Below the pieces are notes generated by a model. It had not been told where the DNA came from, did not search any database, and saw only the letters and a list, made by a program, of their open reading frames with translations. DNA of 64,000 bases from Tsukamurella sp. 8F (lineage in GTDB: Bacteria > Actinomycetota > Actinomycetes > Mycobacteriales > Mycobacteriaceae): contig NZ_JARFTP010000002.1 of assembly GCF_029167375.1 (NCBI RefSeq), positions 124,001-188,000 of the forward strand. The letters are read 5' to 3'. A program made the position numbers and the translations under genes. Of the stretch, positions 16,243-24,858 are shown piece after piece; position 1 is the stretch's first letter, and each line of letters begins with the position of its first letter.

Positions 16243-18942
16243 TCAGCCCGGTCCCGCAAGCGCGAGGCGCGCATGGGCGCGGACGTCGGCATCGGGATCA
16301 TCGAGAACGGCGCGCAACGCGGCGTCGACGGCGGGGTTGCCGGGCCAGGCTCGTAGGGTCACGACGGCCGCCTTGCGCACATCGAGGTGTGGATCTGTGA
16401 GAGACGAGGCCAGCGCGGCCGATGCGCCGTCCGGCCCCAGGCACCTCGCTCCACGCGCCGCTCCCTGCCGCACCTGCCATGCGGGGTCACCTAGGCCGGT
16501 CGTGATGCGGTCGGAGTCCGCCGCAGAGCCGAGCGTCCCCAGCGCCTCCAGCGCGGCGGCGCGCACGAGCGGATCATGGTCCGCCACAATCGAACGCACC
16601 GCTCCCACGCCTCCGGACCCGACCGTGGCGAGTCCGCCCGCTGCGGCGATCCGCACCTCGCGGTTGCTGTCGGCGGTCGCCTGCGCCACCGCCTCCCATG
16701 CATCCAGCGATACCAGGCCGCGGAGGCCGACGATTCGCACGCGATGATCGGGATCGTCCGCGAGAGCGGAGAACGCTTCGCGAGACCCGGCCTTCCGGGC
16801 CCGCAGGAGGTCGCCCACGTGCGCGCGGACCACGGGGTCGGTCGATGCGAGATGGTCGGCGAGCCCCGACGCCGACGGCAGCACCTCCACCAGCTCGGTG
16901 AGTCCCTCGGCGGCGCAGCGGCGCACACGCGCGTCGCCGTCGGCGAGCGCTTCCTGCAGGCGCGGCGGGTATCCCTCGGGTGTCTCCTCCACGAGCACAG
17001 TCACCGCGGTGCGCCGTACCAGCGGGTCCGGATCGGCCAGGAACGGATCCAGTTCTGTCGCATCGGGTGAATCGAGGGCGAGTAGTTCGCGCAGCGCGGG
17101 AGCGGGAGCCGAAGGCCGCCGGCTCCGCTCCGCGGCGGCCGGGACGGCGGTGCGGGGCTGCACATCGATGGCGCCGAGGTGTTCGGGATCGGTTGCGGCG
17201 GTGGGGATGTGGTCGAACTCATCGACCGCCACCAGGTAGGGGGCGACCGGCCGGGTCAAGAACTCCATGGATCCGTCTGGTCCCTTGCGCAGGTTCAGGT
17301 GTCGGCCCCACCGCGCGTCGTCGCGTCCGGTCATGTCGGCGCGGTCGTGATACAGGCCCCAGCGCGACTCGGTGCGCACCAACGAGCTGCGCGCCGCCAT
17401 CTCGGCGCAGTCACGGATGAAACCGACTTCGGCGCAACGCATCAGCTCGTGCGGAGTCCGTGCTCCGAGAGACTCGACGTCGGAGCGCATCCGCTCGAAC
17501 GTCTCGACCGCGATGGTGAGCTTGGCGGCGGTCTTGGGCGGCGCGATGTAGTCGTTGACGAAGCGCCGCAGCTTGTACTCGACCTGGGGTTGGGGCGGGC
17601 CGTCGGGATGCCGCGCCGGGCGGTAGACCGATTCGTGCGCCGCGAGCACCTGGTCCTCCGGGAGTGACCGCGGCGCGGAGGATTCCGCGGCGCGGGCAGC
17701 CGCCGCCGCCCCCGCGAGCTCACCGAAAACGAAGGCCCCGATCATGTAGTTGTGCGGTACGCAGGCGAGATCGCCCGCAGCGTACAGCCCGGGGACGGTG
17801 GTCGCGCCGTTCTCGTCCACCCACACCCCGGACGCGGAATGCCCACTGCACAGCCCGATCTCGGAGATATGCATCTCGATGTCGTGGGTGCGGTAGTCGT
17901 GTCCGCGGCCCGCGTGGAAGGTGGCGCGGGTAGGTCGCTCGGTGGTGTGCAGGATCGACTCGAGCGCATCGATCGTCTCGTCGGGGAGATGCGACACCTT
18001 GAGGTAGATCGGCCCGCGCGCAGAGTCGACCTCGGCTTTGACCTCGGCCATCATGTCGCCGGACCAGTAGTCGGAGTCGACGAAGCGTTCGCCGGCCGCG
18101 TTGACCTGGTACCCGCCGAATGGGTTGGCCACGTACGCGCATGCGGGGCCGTTGTAGTCCTTGATGAGCGGGTTGATCTGGAAACACTCGATCCCGCTCA
18201 GCTCCGCGCCGGCGTGGTATGCCATCGCGTAGCCGTCCCCCGCGTTGGTGGGATTCTCGTACGTACCGTACAGGTATCCGGACGCGGGCAGCCCGAGTCG
18301 CCCGCACGGGCCGGTCGCCAGTACCACCGCCTTCGCCGAGACCTCCACGAACGCACCGGTACGCGTGTGCAGCGCCGCGGCGCCGACGGCTCGGCGATCG
18401 TCGCCCTCACCGTGTGTGAGCACGCGAACAGGCATCAGCCTATTCTCGATCCGGATCAGCTCCCGCATCTTCTTCTGCCGCAGCACGCGATAGAGGGCCT
18501 TCTTGACGTCCTTGCCCTCGGGCATCGGCAGCACGTAGGAGCCGGAACGGTGAACCCGGCGGACTGCGTACTCGCCGTGCTCGTCCTTCTCGAACTTCAC
18601 GCCGTATCGTTCCAGCCGCTGGATCATCGCGAAACCGCGGGTCGCCGTCTGATAGACGGTGCGCTGGTTCACGATCCCGTCGTTGGCGCGGGTGATCTCG
18701 GCGACGTAGTCCTCGGGGGTCGCCTTGCCCGGGATGACGGCGTTGTTCACTCCGTCCATGCCCATGGCCAGTGCGCCCGAGTGCCGGACGTGGGCCTTCT
18801 CCAGGAGTAGCACCCGCGCGCCGGCCTCGGCGGCGGTGAGCGCGGCCATCGTGCCCGCGGTGCCCCCGCCGATCACGAGGACGTCGCAGTCGATGCGTTC
18901 CCGATCGGCGGGATCCGGGATCTCGAATGTCATTGCGTCCAT
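16243..18942 (-). CDS. AprA-like FAD flavoprotein with C-terminal HEAT repeats
   Basis: The N-terminal 600 residues are a fumarate reductase/succinate dehydrogenase/AprA-type flavoprotein: FAD loop DVLVIGGGTAGTMAA, SGALAMGMDGVNN, and the capping and helical domains with GLYAAGDLA. It is closest in feel to the alpha subunit of adenylylsulfate reductase, and a two-cluster ferredoxin of AprB type is encoded five genes upstream in the same operon. From about residue 620 to 899 the sequence switches to tandem HEAT-like repeats (for example DPDPLVRRTAV, DPVVRAHVGDLL, HLDVRKAAVVTL), which is unusual. The start overlaps the ABC ATPase gene; an in-frame ATG at 18933 is an alternative. The natural substrate is unknown: a sulfur compound is a guess from the transporter type. 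Confidence 0.85.
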   Translation of the reverse strand: MDAMTFEIPDPADRERIDCDVLVIGGGTAGTMAALTAAEAGARVLLLEKAHVRHSGALAMGMDGVNNAVIPGKATPEDYVAEITRANDGIVNQRTVYQTATRGFAMIQRLERYGVKFEKDEHGEYAVRRVHRSGSYVLPMPEGKDVKKALYRVLRQKKMRELIRIENRLMPVRVLTHGEGDDRRAVGAAALHTRTGAFVEVSAKAVVLATGPCGRLGLPASGYLYGTYENPTNAGDGYAMAYHAGAELSGIECFQINPLIKDYNGPACAYVANPFGGYQVNAAGERFVDSDYWSGDMMAEVKAEVDSARGPIYLKVSHLPDETIDALESILHTTERPTRATFHAGRGHDYRTHDIEMHISEIGLCSGHSASGVWVDENGATTVPGLYAAGDLACVPHNYMIGAFVFGELAGAAAAARAAESSAPRSLPEDQVLAAHESVYRPARHPDGPPQPQVEYKLRRFVNDYIAPPKTAAKLTIAVETFERMRSDVESLGARTPHELMRCAEVGFIRDCAEMAARSSLVRTESRWGLYHDRADMTGRDDARWGRHLNLRKGPDGSMEFLTRPVAPYLVAVDEFDHIPTAATDPEHLGAIDVQPRTAVPAAAERSRRPSAPAPALRELLALDSPDATELDPFLADPDPLVRRTAVTVLVEETPEGYPPRLQEALADGDARVRRCAAEGLTELVEVLPSASGLADHLASTDPVVRAHVGDLLRARKAGSREAFSALADDPDHRVRIVGLRGLVSLDAWEAVAQATADSNREVRIAAAGGLATVGSGGVGAVRSIVADHDPLVRAAALEALGTLGSAADSDRITTGLGDPAWQVRQGAARGARCLGPDGASAALASSLTDPHLDVRKAAVVTLRAWPGNPAVDAALRAVLDDPDADVRAHARLALAGPG

Positions 18943-19712
18943 TCCTCTCTCGAGCTGGTGAGCGCGGCCTGCACGGCCGCCAGTGCCGCGGCGCGGCCGG
19001 CGGGGTCGTCAGGCACGTCGACGAGAGCGCGCATCGGTTCACCTCGCCGCCCCATCACGGCGACGCGGTGCCCCAGCAGCACGGCCTCGGCGACGTCGTG
19101 CGTCACGAACACGACGGTGGCCGGGTGCGCGTCGAGGGTGCGCAGCAGGAGGGCCTGCATGGTGGCCCGAGTCTGGGCGTCGAGGGCCCCGAACGGCTCG
19201 TCCATGAACACCGCGCGCGGCGCGCCGGCGAGGCCGCGGGCCAGTTGCACGCGCTGTCGCATGCCGCCAGAGAGTTCGCGGGGGAGGTGTCCCGCGTATC
19301 CGTCCAGCCCGACCTCTTCGAGCCAGCGGTCTGCGTCCGGCCGTCGCCGCTCGCGCGGCACACCCCGAAGCCCGAGCGCCAGAACGACGTTGGAGCGAAC
19401 TGTGCGCCACGGTAGTAGGGCGTCCTCCTGGAAGACCATCGCGCGGTCTCTGGAGGTCGAGCGCACCGGCTCACCGTCGGCCCGGACCTCACCTGACTGG
19501 GGCGGAAGGAGCCCTGCCAGCGCACGCAGTACGGTCGACTTCCCGCAGCCCGACGGTCCGGTGAGGACCAACCGCTCGCCGCTGCGGATCTCGAGCGTGA
19601 GCGAGCGGACCGCGGGGATGCCGCGGTAGCCGACGGTGACGTCGTCGAGGTCGAGGGCGAGTGGACCGGCCGCGCGATCCGAAGCTGTCTGCGGCGTCCG
19701 TGTAGTGATCAT
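18930..19712 (-). CDS. SsuB/TauB-type ABC transporter ATPase
   Basis: The 260-residue product has Walker A GPSGCGKST, a Q-loop FQEDALLPW, the signature LSGGMRQRVQ, Walker B AVFMDEPF and the switch histidine in FVTHD. It is of the nitrate/sulfonate/taurine importer class. The ATG at 19712 overlaps the permease stop by four bases; a much longer frame exists upstream but runs through the permease gene. Confidence 0.92.
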   Translation of the reverse strand: MITTRTPQTASDRAAGPLALDLDDVTVGYRGIPAVRSLTLEIRSGERLVLTGPSGCGKSTVLRALAGLLPPQSGEVRADGEPVRSTSRDRAMVFQEDALLPWRTVRSNVVLALGLRGVPRERRRPDADRWLEEVGLDGYAGHLPRELSGGMRQRVQLARGLAGAPRAVFMDEPFGALDAQTRATMQALLLRTLDAHPATVVFVTHDVAEAVLLGHRVAVMGRRGEPMRALVDVPDDPAGRAAALAAVQAALTSSREEWTQ

Positions 19713-20572
19713 CGCTCGCTCCTCGGTAGCCAGCGGGTCGCGCGGCGACCGAGTAGTTCGAGCAGTGCGGATGTGGCGAATCCGAGCACGCCGATCGTGA
19801 TCATGCCGACGAACACGCCCGGGTAGTCGATGACGGTGTAGGCCTGCCACGTTCGGTAGCCGACGCCTAGGTGGCCTGAGATCATCTCCGCGGATACGAG
19901 GCAGATCCAGGAGACGCCGATCCCGACCGACAGCCCGGAGAACACCCCGGGCAGAGACCCGGGCAGCACGACGCGGGTGATCACCGCGATGCGCCCGCCG
20001 CCGAGCGTCCGGACGGACTCCTCCCAGACGGTGGGAAGGGCACGCACGCTGTGCCGGACACTGACGACGATCGGGAAGAACGCGGCGATCGCGGTGATAG
20101 CGACCATGCCTGCCTCTGCGCTCGGCAGCATCAGGATCATGATCGGCACCAGGGTTATCGCCGGCACGGGGCGGGCGAGCTCGAACAGCGTTCCGATCGA
20201 ACGCTGCGCCCAGCTGGACCGCCCCAGCGCGACACCCGCGGGTATCCCCAGCGCGGCGGCGAGAGCGAAGCCGATGCCGATCCGGATCAGGGACTGCAGC
20301 AGGTCGAGGTAGTACATGCGGGTGCCGAGGGCGTGGCCGAACTCGGCGAAGATCTGTGACACCGACGGCAGTGTGTCGAACCGGATCCAGGGCAGTGCCA
20401 CATGATTCGTGGTGAGCAGCTGCCAGACGAGGGCGGCCACCGCGACGACGCCGATTCGTACCGCCCAGCCGCCTGCCCGGTGACCGGCGCCGGGTCTTGC
20501 GGGCGGCACCCAGGGCAGGCCGGCGTCGCCCGCGGGCGTATCCGTGGGCACGTGCTTGGCCGCTACGGTCAT
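19709..20572 (-). CDS. SsuC/TauC-type ABC transporter permease
   Basis: The 287-residue protein has about six hydrophobic helices and the permease coupling motif in the EESVRTLGGGRIAVITRVVLPGS region (EAA-like loop). It is the membrane part of the sulfonate/nitrate-type importer, overlapping the substrate-binding protein gene and the ATPase gene by four bases each. Confidence 0.9.
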   Translation of the reverse strand: MTVAAKHVPTDTPAGDAGLPWVPPARPGAGHRAGGWAVRIGVVAVAALVWQLLTTNHVALPWIRFDTLPSVSQIFAEFGHALGTRMYYLDLLQSLIRIGIGFALAAALGIPAGVALGRSSWAQRSIGTLFELARPVPAITLVPIMILMLPSAEAGMVAITAIAAFFPIVVSVRHSVRALPTVWEESVRTLGGGRIAVITRVVLPGSLPGVFSGLSVGIGVSWICLVSAEMISGHLGVGYRTWQAYTVIDYPGVFVGMITIGVLGFATSALLELLGRRATRWLPRSER

Positions 20573-21966
20573 CGGTTCGCCTCCTTCTCCGCATCCGCGA
20601 ACGAGAGTTGTTGCGCCCCGGCATGATCGCCGATGTAACGGTTCGCATTGTCCTGGGTCGCGAAGGGGAGTAGCCGGCCTCCGTCGCGGAGCCAGACCAT
20701 GCGGTCCGCGAACCAGCGCGTGCCTGTGAGGGTGTCCGGGATGTACGCCGCGCGCACCTTACGAGGCCCCGAGCCTGCCAACGCCTTCAACAGGCATTCG
20801 GGACCGGCGGCGGGCGCAGTCGTGGTGGCGCCGGCGTACCAGATCTCGCCCGCGTGCGCGGCATCCGTGACGTCCTGGCCGCACACCGGGTCGTGACCCC
20901 GGATCCGGGCGGTGCCGCCTGGGTCGCGGCCGGCGGAGGCTCGCTGCAGGGGTGCGTCGTCCACGAAGCGGTCCACGTCCAGCGCGCGGTCGAACTGGCC
21001 TATCGACTCGAGGTATGGCGTGTCGCGGCGCAGTGCTGCGACGAGCTCCGGCCGCAAGCGTGTGTCGAAATCGGTTCCACCGGGGCCGTTGTAGAGGTAG
21101 ACGACCTCGGCTGGCAGCCCGGTGTCACGTGCGACGTCCTGCGCAGCCTCGAGCGGATGCCGGATCAGGTAGTCGGTCGCGTCGAGCTGCGCCTGCAGGA
21201 ACGCCGTGACGATATCGGCGTGCGTGTCCGCGTAGCGCTTCCCCGCGACGACCCCGTGCAGCGTCGGAATGCCGAGTGCGCCGCCGTCGTACAGCAGTCT
21301 GGCGCGGTTCTGGAACACCAGGAGCCCGGGCCACGCGACGAACTGGGCGAGAGCGTCCACCTGTCCGGAATCGAGCGCCGACGCGCCGACCTGCGGCTGC
21401 TGGTTCACCACGGACACGCCCGACGTCGGATCGATCCCGAGACGTGTGAGGGCGGCGACGAGAGTGCCGTGCCCGGCCGATCCGACGGACGCGGACACGC
21501 GCTTGCCGCGTAGATCCGAGAGCGTCCGCGCGTTCGATCTCGGCGCGACGACGACGTCGTTGAGCGCGCCCGTGGCACTCGAGCCTGTGATCGACAGGAT
21601 CCGGGTCTCGGTGGACGGGCTCTGCTGCGCGCGCGAGCCGTTGATGAGTAGCGGGTAGTCGCCCATCGACCCGATGTCGATCTTGCCGGCGAGCATGCCG
21701 GTGGTGATCGGAGCGCCGGTGTCGAAGTCCTGCCAGTCGACGCGGTGGTGCCCGCCCAGGGCCGCTAGGCGCTTCTCGAAGAATCCCTTGTCGCGCAGTA
21801 GGGTTCCGGCGGTCACGGTGTCGATGGTCTTCGACTGGTAGCCGACGACGACCGTGTCGGCGGCCGGTCCGTCGGCATCGGGTGCGAGGGAGCATCCGGC
21901 TGCGGTGACGGTGACTGCCGCCGCCAGGACGAGAGCGGCGAGGGTGGATCGGGACGTTCCGGGCAT
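20569..21966 (-). CDS. Substrate-binding lipoprotein with C-terminal NosL-like domain
   Basis: The first 340 residues are a SsuA/TauA-type binding protein. There is a lipoprotein signal with lipobox TAAGC near 25, then VVVGYQSKTIDTVTAG and LRGKRVSASVGSAGHGTL, typical of the NMT1/sulfonate-binding fold. From about 361 to the end (105 residues) a second domain follows. It has DPVCGQDV, ECLLKAL, DTLTGTRWFADRMVW and LLPFATQDNANRYI, which match the layout of NosL-like/YHS-like metal-binding proteins (Cxx C...TG.W.DA....PFA...DA). Such a fusion is not a standard ABC component. A Cu(I) or metal-sulfur role is possible but not shown. The gene lies 43 bases after the ferredoxin gene and overlaps the permease by four bases. 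Confidence 0.8.
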   Translation of the reverse strand: MPGTSRSTLAALVLAAAVTVTAAGCSLAPDADGPAADTVVVGYQSKTIDTVTAGTLLRDKGFFEKRLAALGGHHRVDWQDFDTGAPITTGMLAGKIDIGSMGDYPLLINGSRAQQSPSTETRILSITGSSATGALNDVVVAPRSNARTLSDLRGKRVSASVGSAGHGTLVAALTRLGIDPTSGVSVVNQQPQVGASALDSGQVDALAQFVAWPGLLVFQNRARLLYDGGALGIPTLHGVVAGKRYADTHADIVTAFLQAQLDATDYLIRHPLEAAQDVARDTGLPAEVVYLYNGPGGTDFDTRLRPELVAALRRDTPYLESIGQFDRALDVDRFVDDAPLQRASAGRDPGGTARIRGHDPVCGQDVTDAAHAGEIWYAGATTTAPAAGPECLLKALAGSGPRKVRAAYIPDTLTGTRWFADRMVWLRDGGRLLPFATQDNANRYIGDHAGAQQLSFADAEKEANR

Positions 21967-22009
21967 GGCTGAGCCTCGAGGGTCTGGGTGGGCGGGCTGG
22001 ACAGGTGAT

Positions 22010-22237
22010 TCAGCGGAGCAGGTACGGCATGTTGATCGTGACCGCCCCGGTGGGGCATCGGGCGGCGCACGGTCCGCAGTACCAGCACTCGTCGACGTGC
22101 ATGAACGCCTTGCCGGTGTCGGGGTCGAGCGCCAGCGAGTCGAGGGGGCAGGCTTCGACGCAGATGTTGCACCCTTCGATGCATAGGGATGCGTCGACCG
22201 TGACGGGGACGTCTATGCGCTGGTTCACCTGAGTCAT
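22010..22237 (-). CDS. Two [4Fe-4S] cluster ferredoxin, AprB-like
   Basis: The 75-residue product holds two cysteine motifs, CIEGCNICVEACP and CWYCGPCAARCP, each fitting a [4Fe-4S] cluster. The first has an extra cysteine pattern like that of AprB-type subunits. It is the likely electron partner of the flavoprotein. The ATG at 22237 overlaps the end of the GntR gene by four bases; a longer frame upstream is a shadow of that gene. Confidence 0.88.
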   Translation of the reverse strand: MTQVNQRIDVPVTVDASLCIEGCNICVEACPLDSLALDPDTGKAFMHVDECWYCGPCAARCPTGAVTINMPYLLR

Positions 22238-23001
22238 CGGTTCTCGCTCTCGTGGATTCGGGACACGTTGCCGCGCATGGTTATCCGGTCGGCACGCATC
22301 CGGATGTACTCGAGGTCGACGGGCCGTCCGTCCGCTAGCCGCGTGAGTCGCTCCAGCAGCAGCACGGGGGAGCCCGCTGCCACGTCGAGGTCGACGGCGG
22401 AGTGCGCGTCGGCTGCTGCGGCGCTCAGGCTCAGGTCGGCGTCGCCGAGTGCGCAACCCGCCACCTGCTCGATCAGCGGGAACACGTCGTTGGTCTCGAG
22501 ATCGGCGTCGAGCAGCGGTATCCCGATGTCGCTGACAAGGTAGGTGAGGTCGAGGCTGATGGTCTCGCCGTCCAACTGGCGGATCCGTTCGAGGTATACG
22601 ACCTGCTCGTCGACGGCGAGCTCGAGCTTCCGTGCCACGACCGGCGGCGGGACCAGCACCGTGGCGATACGGACCGCGTTGCGGACCTCGCCGTACCCGA
22701 CGAGGGTCTCCTTGAGGCCGCGCAGGCAGTCCAAGCGATGATCGACCGGGCGCTGTGCGACGGTGGTTCCGAGGCGCGGCGTCCGGTCGATCCAGCCTTC
22801 TGCGCGCAGCGACGAGAGCGCGACGCGGACGGTGTTGCGCGACACGCGGAACTCGCGGGCCAGTTCGTCCTCCAGCGGCAGCCCGGTGGGATACGCGCCG
22901 TCGACGATGCTCTGCCGGATCACGTCCGCGACCACCCGGGCGTTGTCGGCCCGGGCGGCACGCCGGGTCGACGTACCCGCTCCTACCTGCATCGATTCCA
23001 T
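22234..23001 (-). CDS. GntR/HutC-family regulator
   Basis: The protein has an N-terminal winged helix (DELAREFRVSRNTVRVALSSL) and a C-terminal UTRA ligand-binding domain (LDLTYLVSDIGIPLL, PVLLLERLTRL), the HutC subfamily layout. It is the first gene of the operon and overlaps the ferredoxin gene, so it probably controls its own operon in answer to the transported compound or a derivative. The start is uncertain: I use the ATG at 23001; an upstream in-frame start at 23073 and an ATG at 22992 are alternatives, and none has a strong ribosome site. Confidence 0.82.
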   Translation of the reverse strand: MESMQVGAGTSTRRAARADNARVVADVIRQSIVDGAYPTGLPLEDELAREFRVSRNTVRVALSSLRAEGWIDRTPRLGTTVAQRPVDHRLDCLRGLKETLVGYGEVRNAVRIATVLVPPPVVARKLELAVDEQVVYLERIRQLDGETISLDLTYLVSDIGIPLLDADLETNDVFPLIEQVAGCALGDADLSLSAAAADAHSAVDLDVAAGSPVLLLERLTRLADGRPVDLEYIRMRADRITMRGNVSRIHESENR

Positions 23002-23098
23002 GGCGATCAGAATAGGAAGGGTTTCTGCCGGGCCCGAGATCCCTGGCCGGCGGGTCCGACCGACGGTGGTCATTGCGCCACCTGCACGGGGGCGGAGC

Positions 23099-23163
23099 GC
23101 CCGTTCACCAGGAGGTTTCGCCGGCCCGCCCGGTCATTACGCCGGGTAGTGGCGTGAACGGGC
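23099..23163. promoter_or_regulatory. Ten-base inverted repeat with nested hairpin between two minus-strand genes
   Basis: GCCCGTTCAC at 23099-23108 and GTGAACGGGC at 23154-23163 are perfectly complementary, 45 bases apart, with a smaller CCCGG/CCGGG hairpin in the loop. The structure lies just after the MarR-GNAT gene end and about 100 bases before the GntR operon. It may terminate the first transcript or be an operator region for the second. Confidence 0.4.
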
Positions 23164-23171
23164 AATTGAAA

Positions 23172-24095
23172 TCACGCAGAGTCTTCTGTCGGAAGTGCCT
23201 TCTCGAACCACAGCTGTGCGTACGGGTTGTCGTTGTATGCAGGGATCTCGTGGTAGCCGAGAGCCCGGTACATCGCGATCGCCTCAGTGAGACATGCGTT
23301 GGTGTCCAACATGATCCGGGCTGTTCCCGCCGCGCGTGCCCGGTGCTCGAGCTCGCACACCAGCCGGCGGCCGAGTCCGAGACCCCGCATCGCCGGCGCC
23401 GCCCATACGCGCTTGATCTCGGCGTCGCCGGCGTCGAATGTCAGGGCCCCGCACCCGACTGGGTCACCGCGCAGCGTCGCCACCAGCAGCAGGCCGGACG
23501 GCGGGGTGATCGACGGGTCGGCGACGGCGCCGCCCACTGTGGGATCGAAGCCCGTCTCGAAGCGTGAAGCCAGTTCCGTGTAGTACTCGCGCGCACAGAA
23601 CCGGGCCGCTGCGGACGTCGCGTCGGCCTCCTCCACGGACACCTGCGATGCGAGGAGCAGCCGCTCCACCTCGCCCATCGCAGTGACCAGTCGTTCGCGT
23701 TGCCGCTCGCTCAGCGGTTGGAGGAGGTCTCGGGCGGCCTCGTCGGACAGGCGCTCGAGTTCCCCGAACTCCACCCGACCGGCCGAGGTCAGGCGTGCGG
23801 TACGCACGCGCGCGTCGGCACCGGCGCCCGCCGTGGTGACGAGCCCGTCCGTCTCGAGGGCGCGCAGCAGGCGGCTCACGTAGCCCGAGTCGAGATCGAG
23901 GCGGGCACGGAGGTCCCGGACGTCTGTGCCCGACGCGGGGTCTGCGCCGGTGCCCACCCCGATCTCCCACAGCAACCGCGCCTGCCCGAGCGGCCGGCCG
24001 CGTGCGAGGTAGCGGTCCTCGAGGACGCCGATGCGCGCGGTGACCGTGCGCTTGAATCGTCGCACCGCGACGATATCCGAGATATCTCTGACCAC
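23172..24095 (-). CDS. MarR-GNAT fusion protein
   Basis: The 307-residue product begins (GTG at 24095) with a MarR-type winged helix, residues about 1-140 (DVRDLRARLDLDSGYVSRLL). A GNAT acetyltransferase follows, with the acetyl-CoA loop MRGLGLGRRLVCELE near 245. Such fusions are known in actinobacteria and are thought to couple regulation and acetylation, but targets are rarely known. It is divergent from the thioredoxin gene, with only 51 bases between starts, so it may regulate both. A longer open frame upstream would run through the thioredoxin gene and is rejected. Confidence 0.85.
   Translation of the reverse strand: MVRDISDIVAVRRFKRTVTARIGVLEDRYLARGRPLGQARLLWEIGVGTGADPASGTDVRDLRARLDLDSGYVSRLLRALETDGLVTTAGAGADARVRTARLTSAGRVEFGELERLSDEAARDLLQPLSERQRERLVTAMGEVERLLLASQVSVEEADATSAAARFCAREYYTELASRFETGFDPTVGGAVADPSITPPSGLLLVATLRGDPVGCGALTFDAGDAEIKRVWAAPAMRGLGLGRRLVCELEHRARAAGTARIMLDTNACLTEAIAMYRALGYHEIPAYNDNPYAQLWFEKALPTEDSA
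24072..24086. promoter_or_regulatory. GATATC-CGA-GATATC repeat at MarR-GNAT start
   Basis: Two GATATC six-mers separated by CGA lie over the first codons of the MarR-GNAT gene, with a further GATATC a few bases past the start at about 24104. Repeats of this kind at a MarR gene's start are candidate autoregulatory sites; nothing more can be said. Confidence 0.35.
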
Positions 24096-24146
24096 AGTCA
24101 GACGATATCCGGGAATCCTCCGCAACGCTCGTTCGTTGAGTCGGTC

Positions 24147-24503
24147 ATGGCAACCGTTAACCTGACAGCCGACCAGTTCGACAAGACCGTCACCGACAAC
24201 GAGATCGTGCTCGTGGACTTCTGGGCCGACTGGTGCGGGCCGTGTAAGGCCTTTGCACCGACCTTCGAGAAGAGTTCCGACTCGCATACCGAGATCGTGT
24301 TCGCCAAGGTGGACACCGAGGCCGAGCAGCAGCTCGCGGCGGCCGCGAACATCCGTTCCATCCCTACGTTGATGGTCTTCAAGAAGGGCAATCTGGTCTA
24401 CAACCAGGCCGGCGCGCTCCCGCCCGCCGCGCTGGAGGACCTCATCCAGCAGGCCAAGGATCTCGACATCGATCAGGCGACCTCGCAGGGCGACGCCGAG
24501 TAG
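24147..24503 (+). CDS. trxA: Thioredoxin
   Basis: The 118-residue product is a canonical thioredoxin with the redox motif WCGPC at about residues 31-35 and the cis-proline SIPTLMVFKKG near 75. It reduces disulfides in cytoplasmic proteins using a thioredoxin reductase encoded elsewhere. The start at 24147 is fixed by the family N-terminus. A short acidic tail follows the last helix. Confidence 0.94.
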   Translation: MATVNLTADQFDKTVTDNEIVLVDFWADWCGPCKAFAPTFEKSSDSHTEIVFAKVDTEAEQQLAAAANIRSIPTLMVFKKGNLVYNQAGALPPAALEDLIQQAKDLDIDQATSQGDAE

Positions 24504-24508
24504 GCGCG

Positions 24509-24844
24509 ATGCCCGCCCGTGCGGCGGCGATGGCGGTCCTGATCGCGGTCGCTGCATCGGCGTGTGGGAACCGCGGTGCGCAGTGGGCTCCGGACGAGGC
24601 GTGCCCGAGCGGTATGGCCGCCGTCGGAGGCACGCTCTACCTCGCGAATCTCAGAGGCGAACGGCTGCGGACGATTCCGATTGCGGACCCCTCCCGTGCC
24701 ACCGAACTGTTCGTCGGCCGCTACGGCCGCATCCGCGATGCGGCGGCCGGGCCCGACGGGTCCGTATGGATCGTCACCAACAACACCGACGGCCGCGGCT
24801 CCCCGAGAGCCGGCAACGACAGGATCCTGCGCATCGCTCGGTGA
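24509..24844 (+). pseudogene. Internally deleted sorbosone-dehydrogenase-like lipoprotein
   Basis: The 111-codon frame starts with a lipoprotein signal (MAVLIAVAASACG) and then jumps to the C-terminal part of a PQQ-type glucose/sorbosone dehydrogenase: GGTLYLANLRGERLRTIPI, GRIRDAAAGPDGSVWIVTNN and NDRILRIAR. The central propeller blades and active-site residues expected between them (about 250 or more residues) are missing. The frame is kept, so a short secreted protein could still be made, but it cannot be a working dehydrogenase. It begins five bases after the thioredoxin stop. Confidence 0.7.
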
Positions 24845-24858
24845 GGTTCGTAACGCCG

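Noticed and set aside
20569-20648. Upstream extension of the ABC ATPase to 572 codons
   Set aside because: The first 300 codons are the permease gene read in another frame; the ATG at 19712 with a four-base overlap is the true start.
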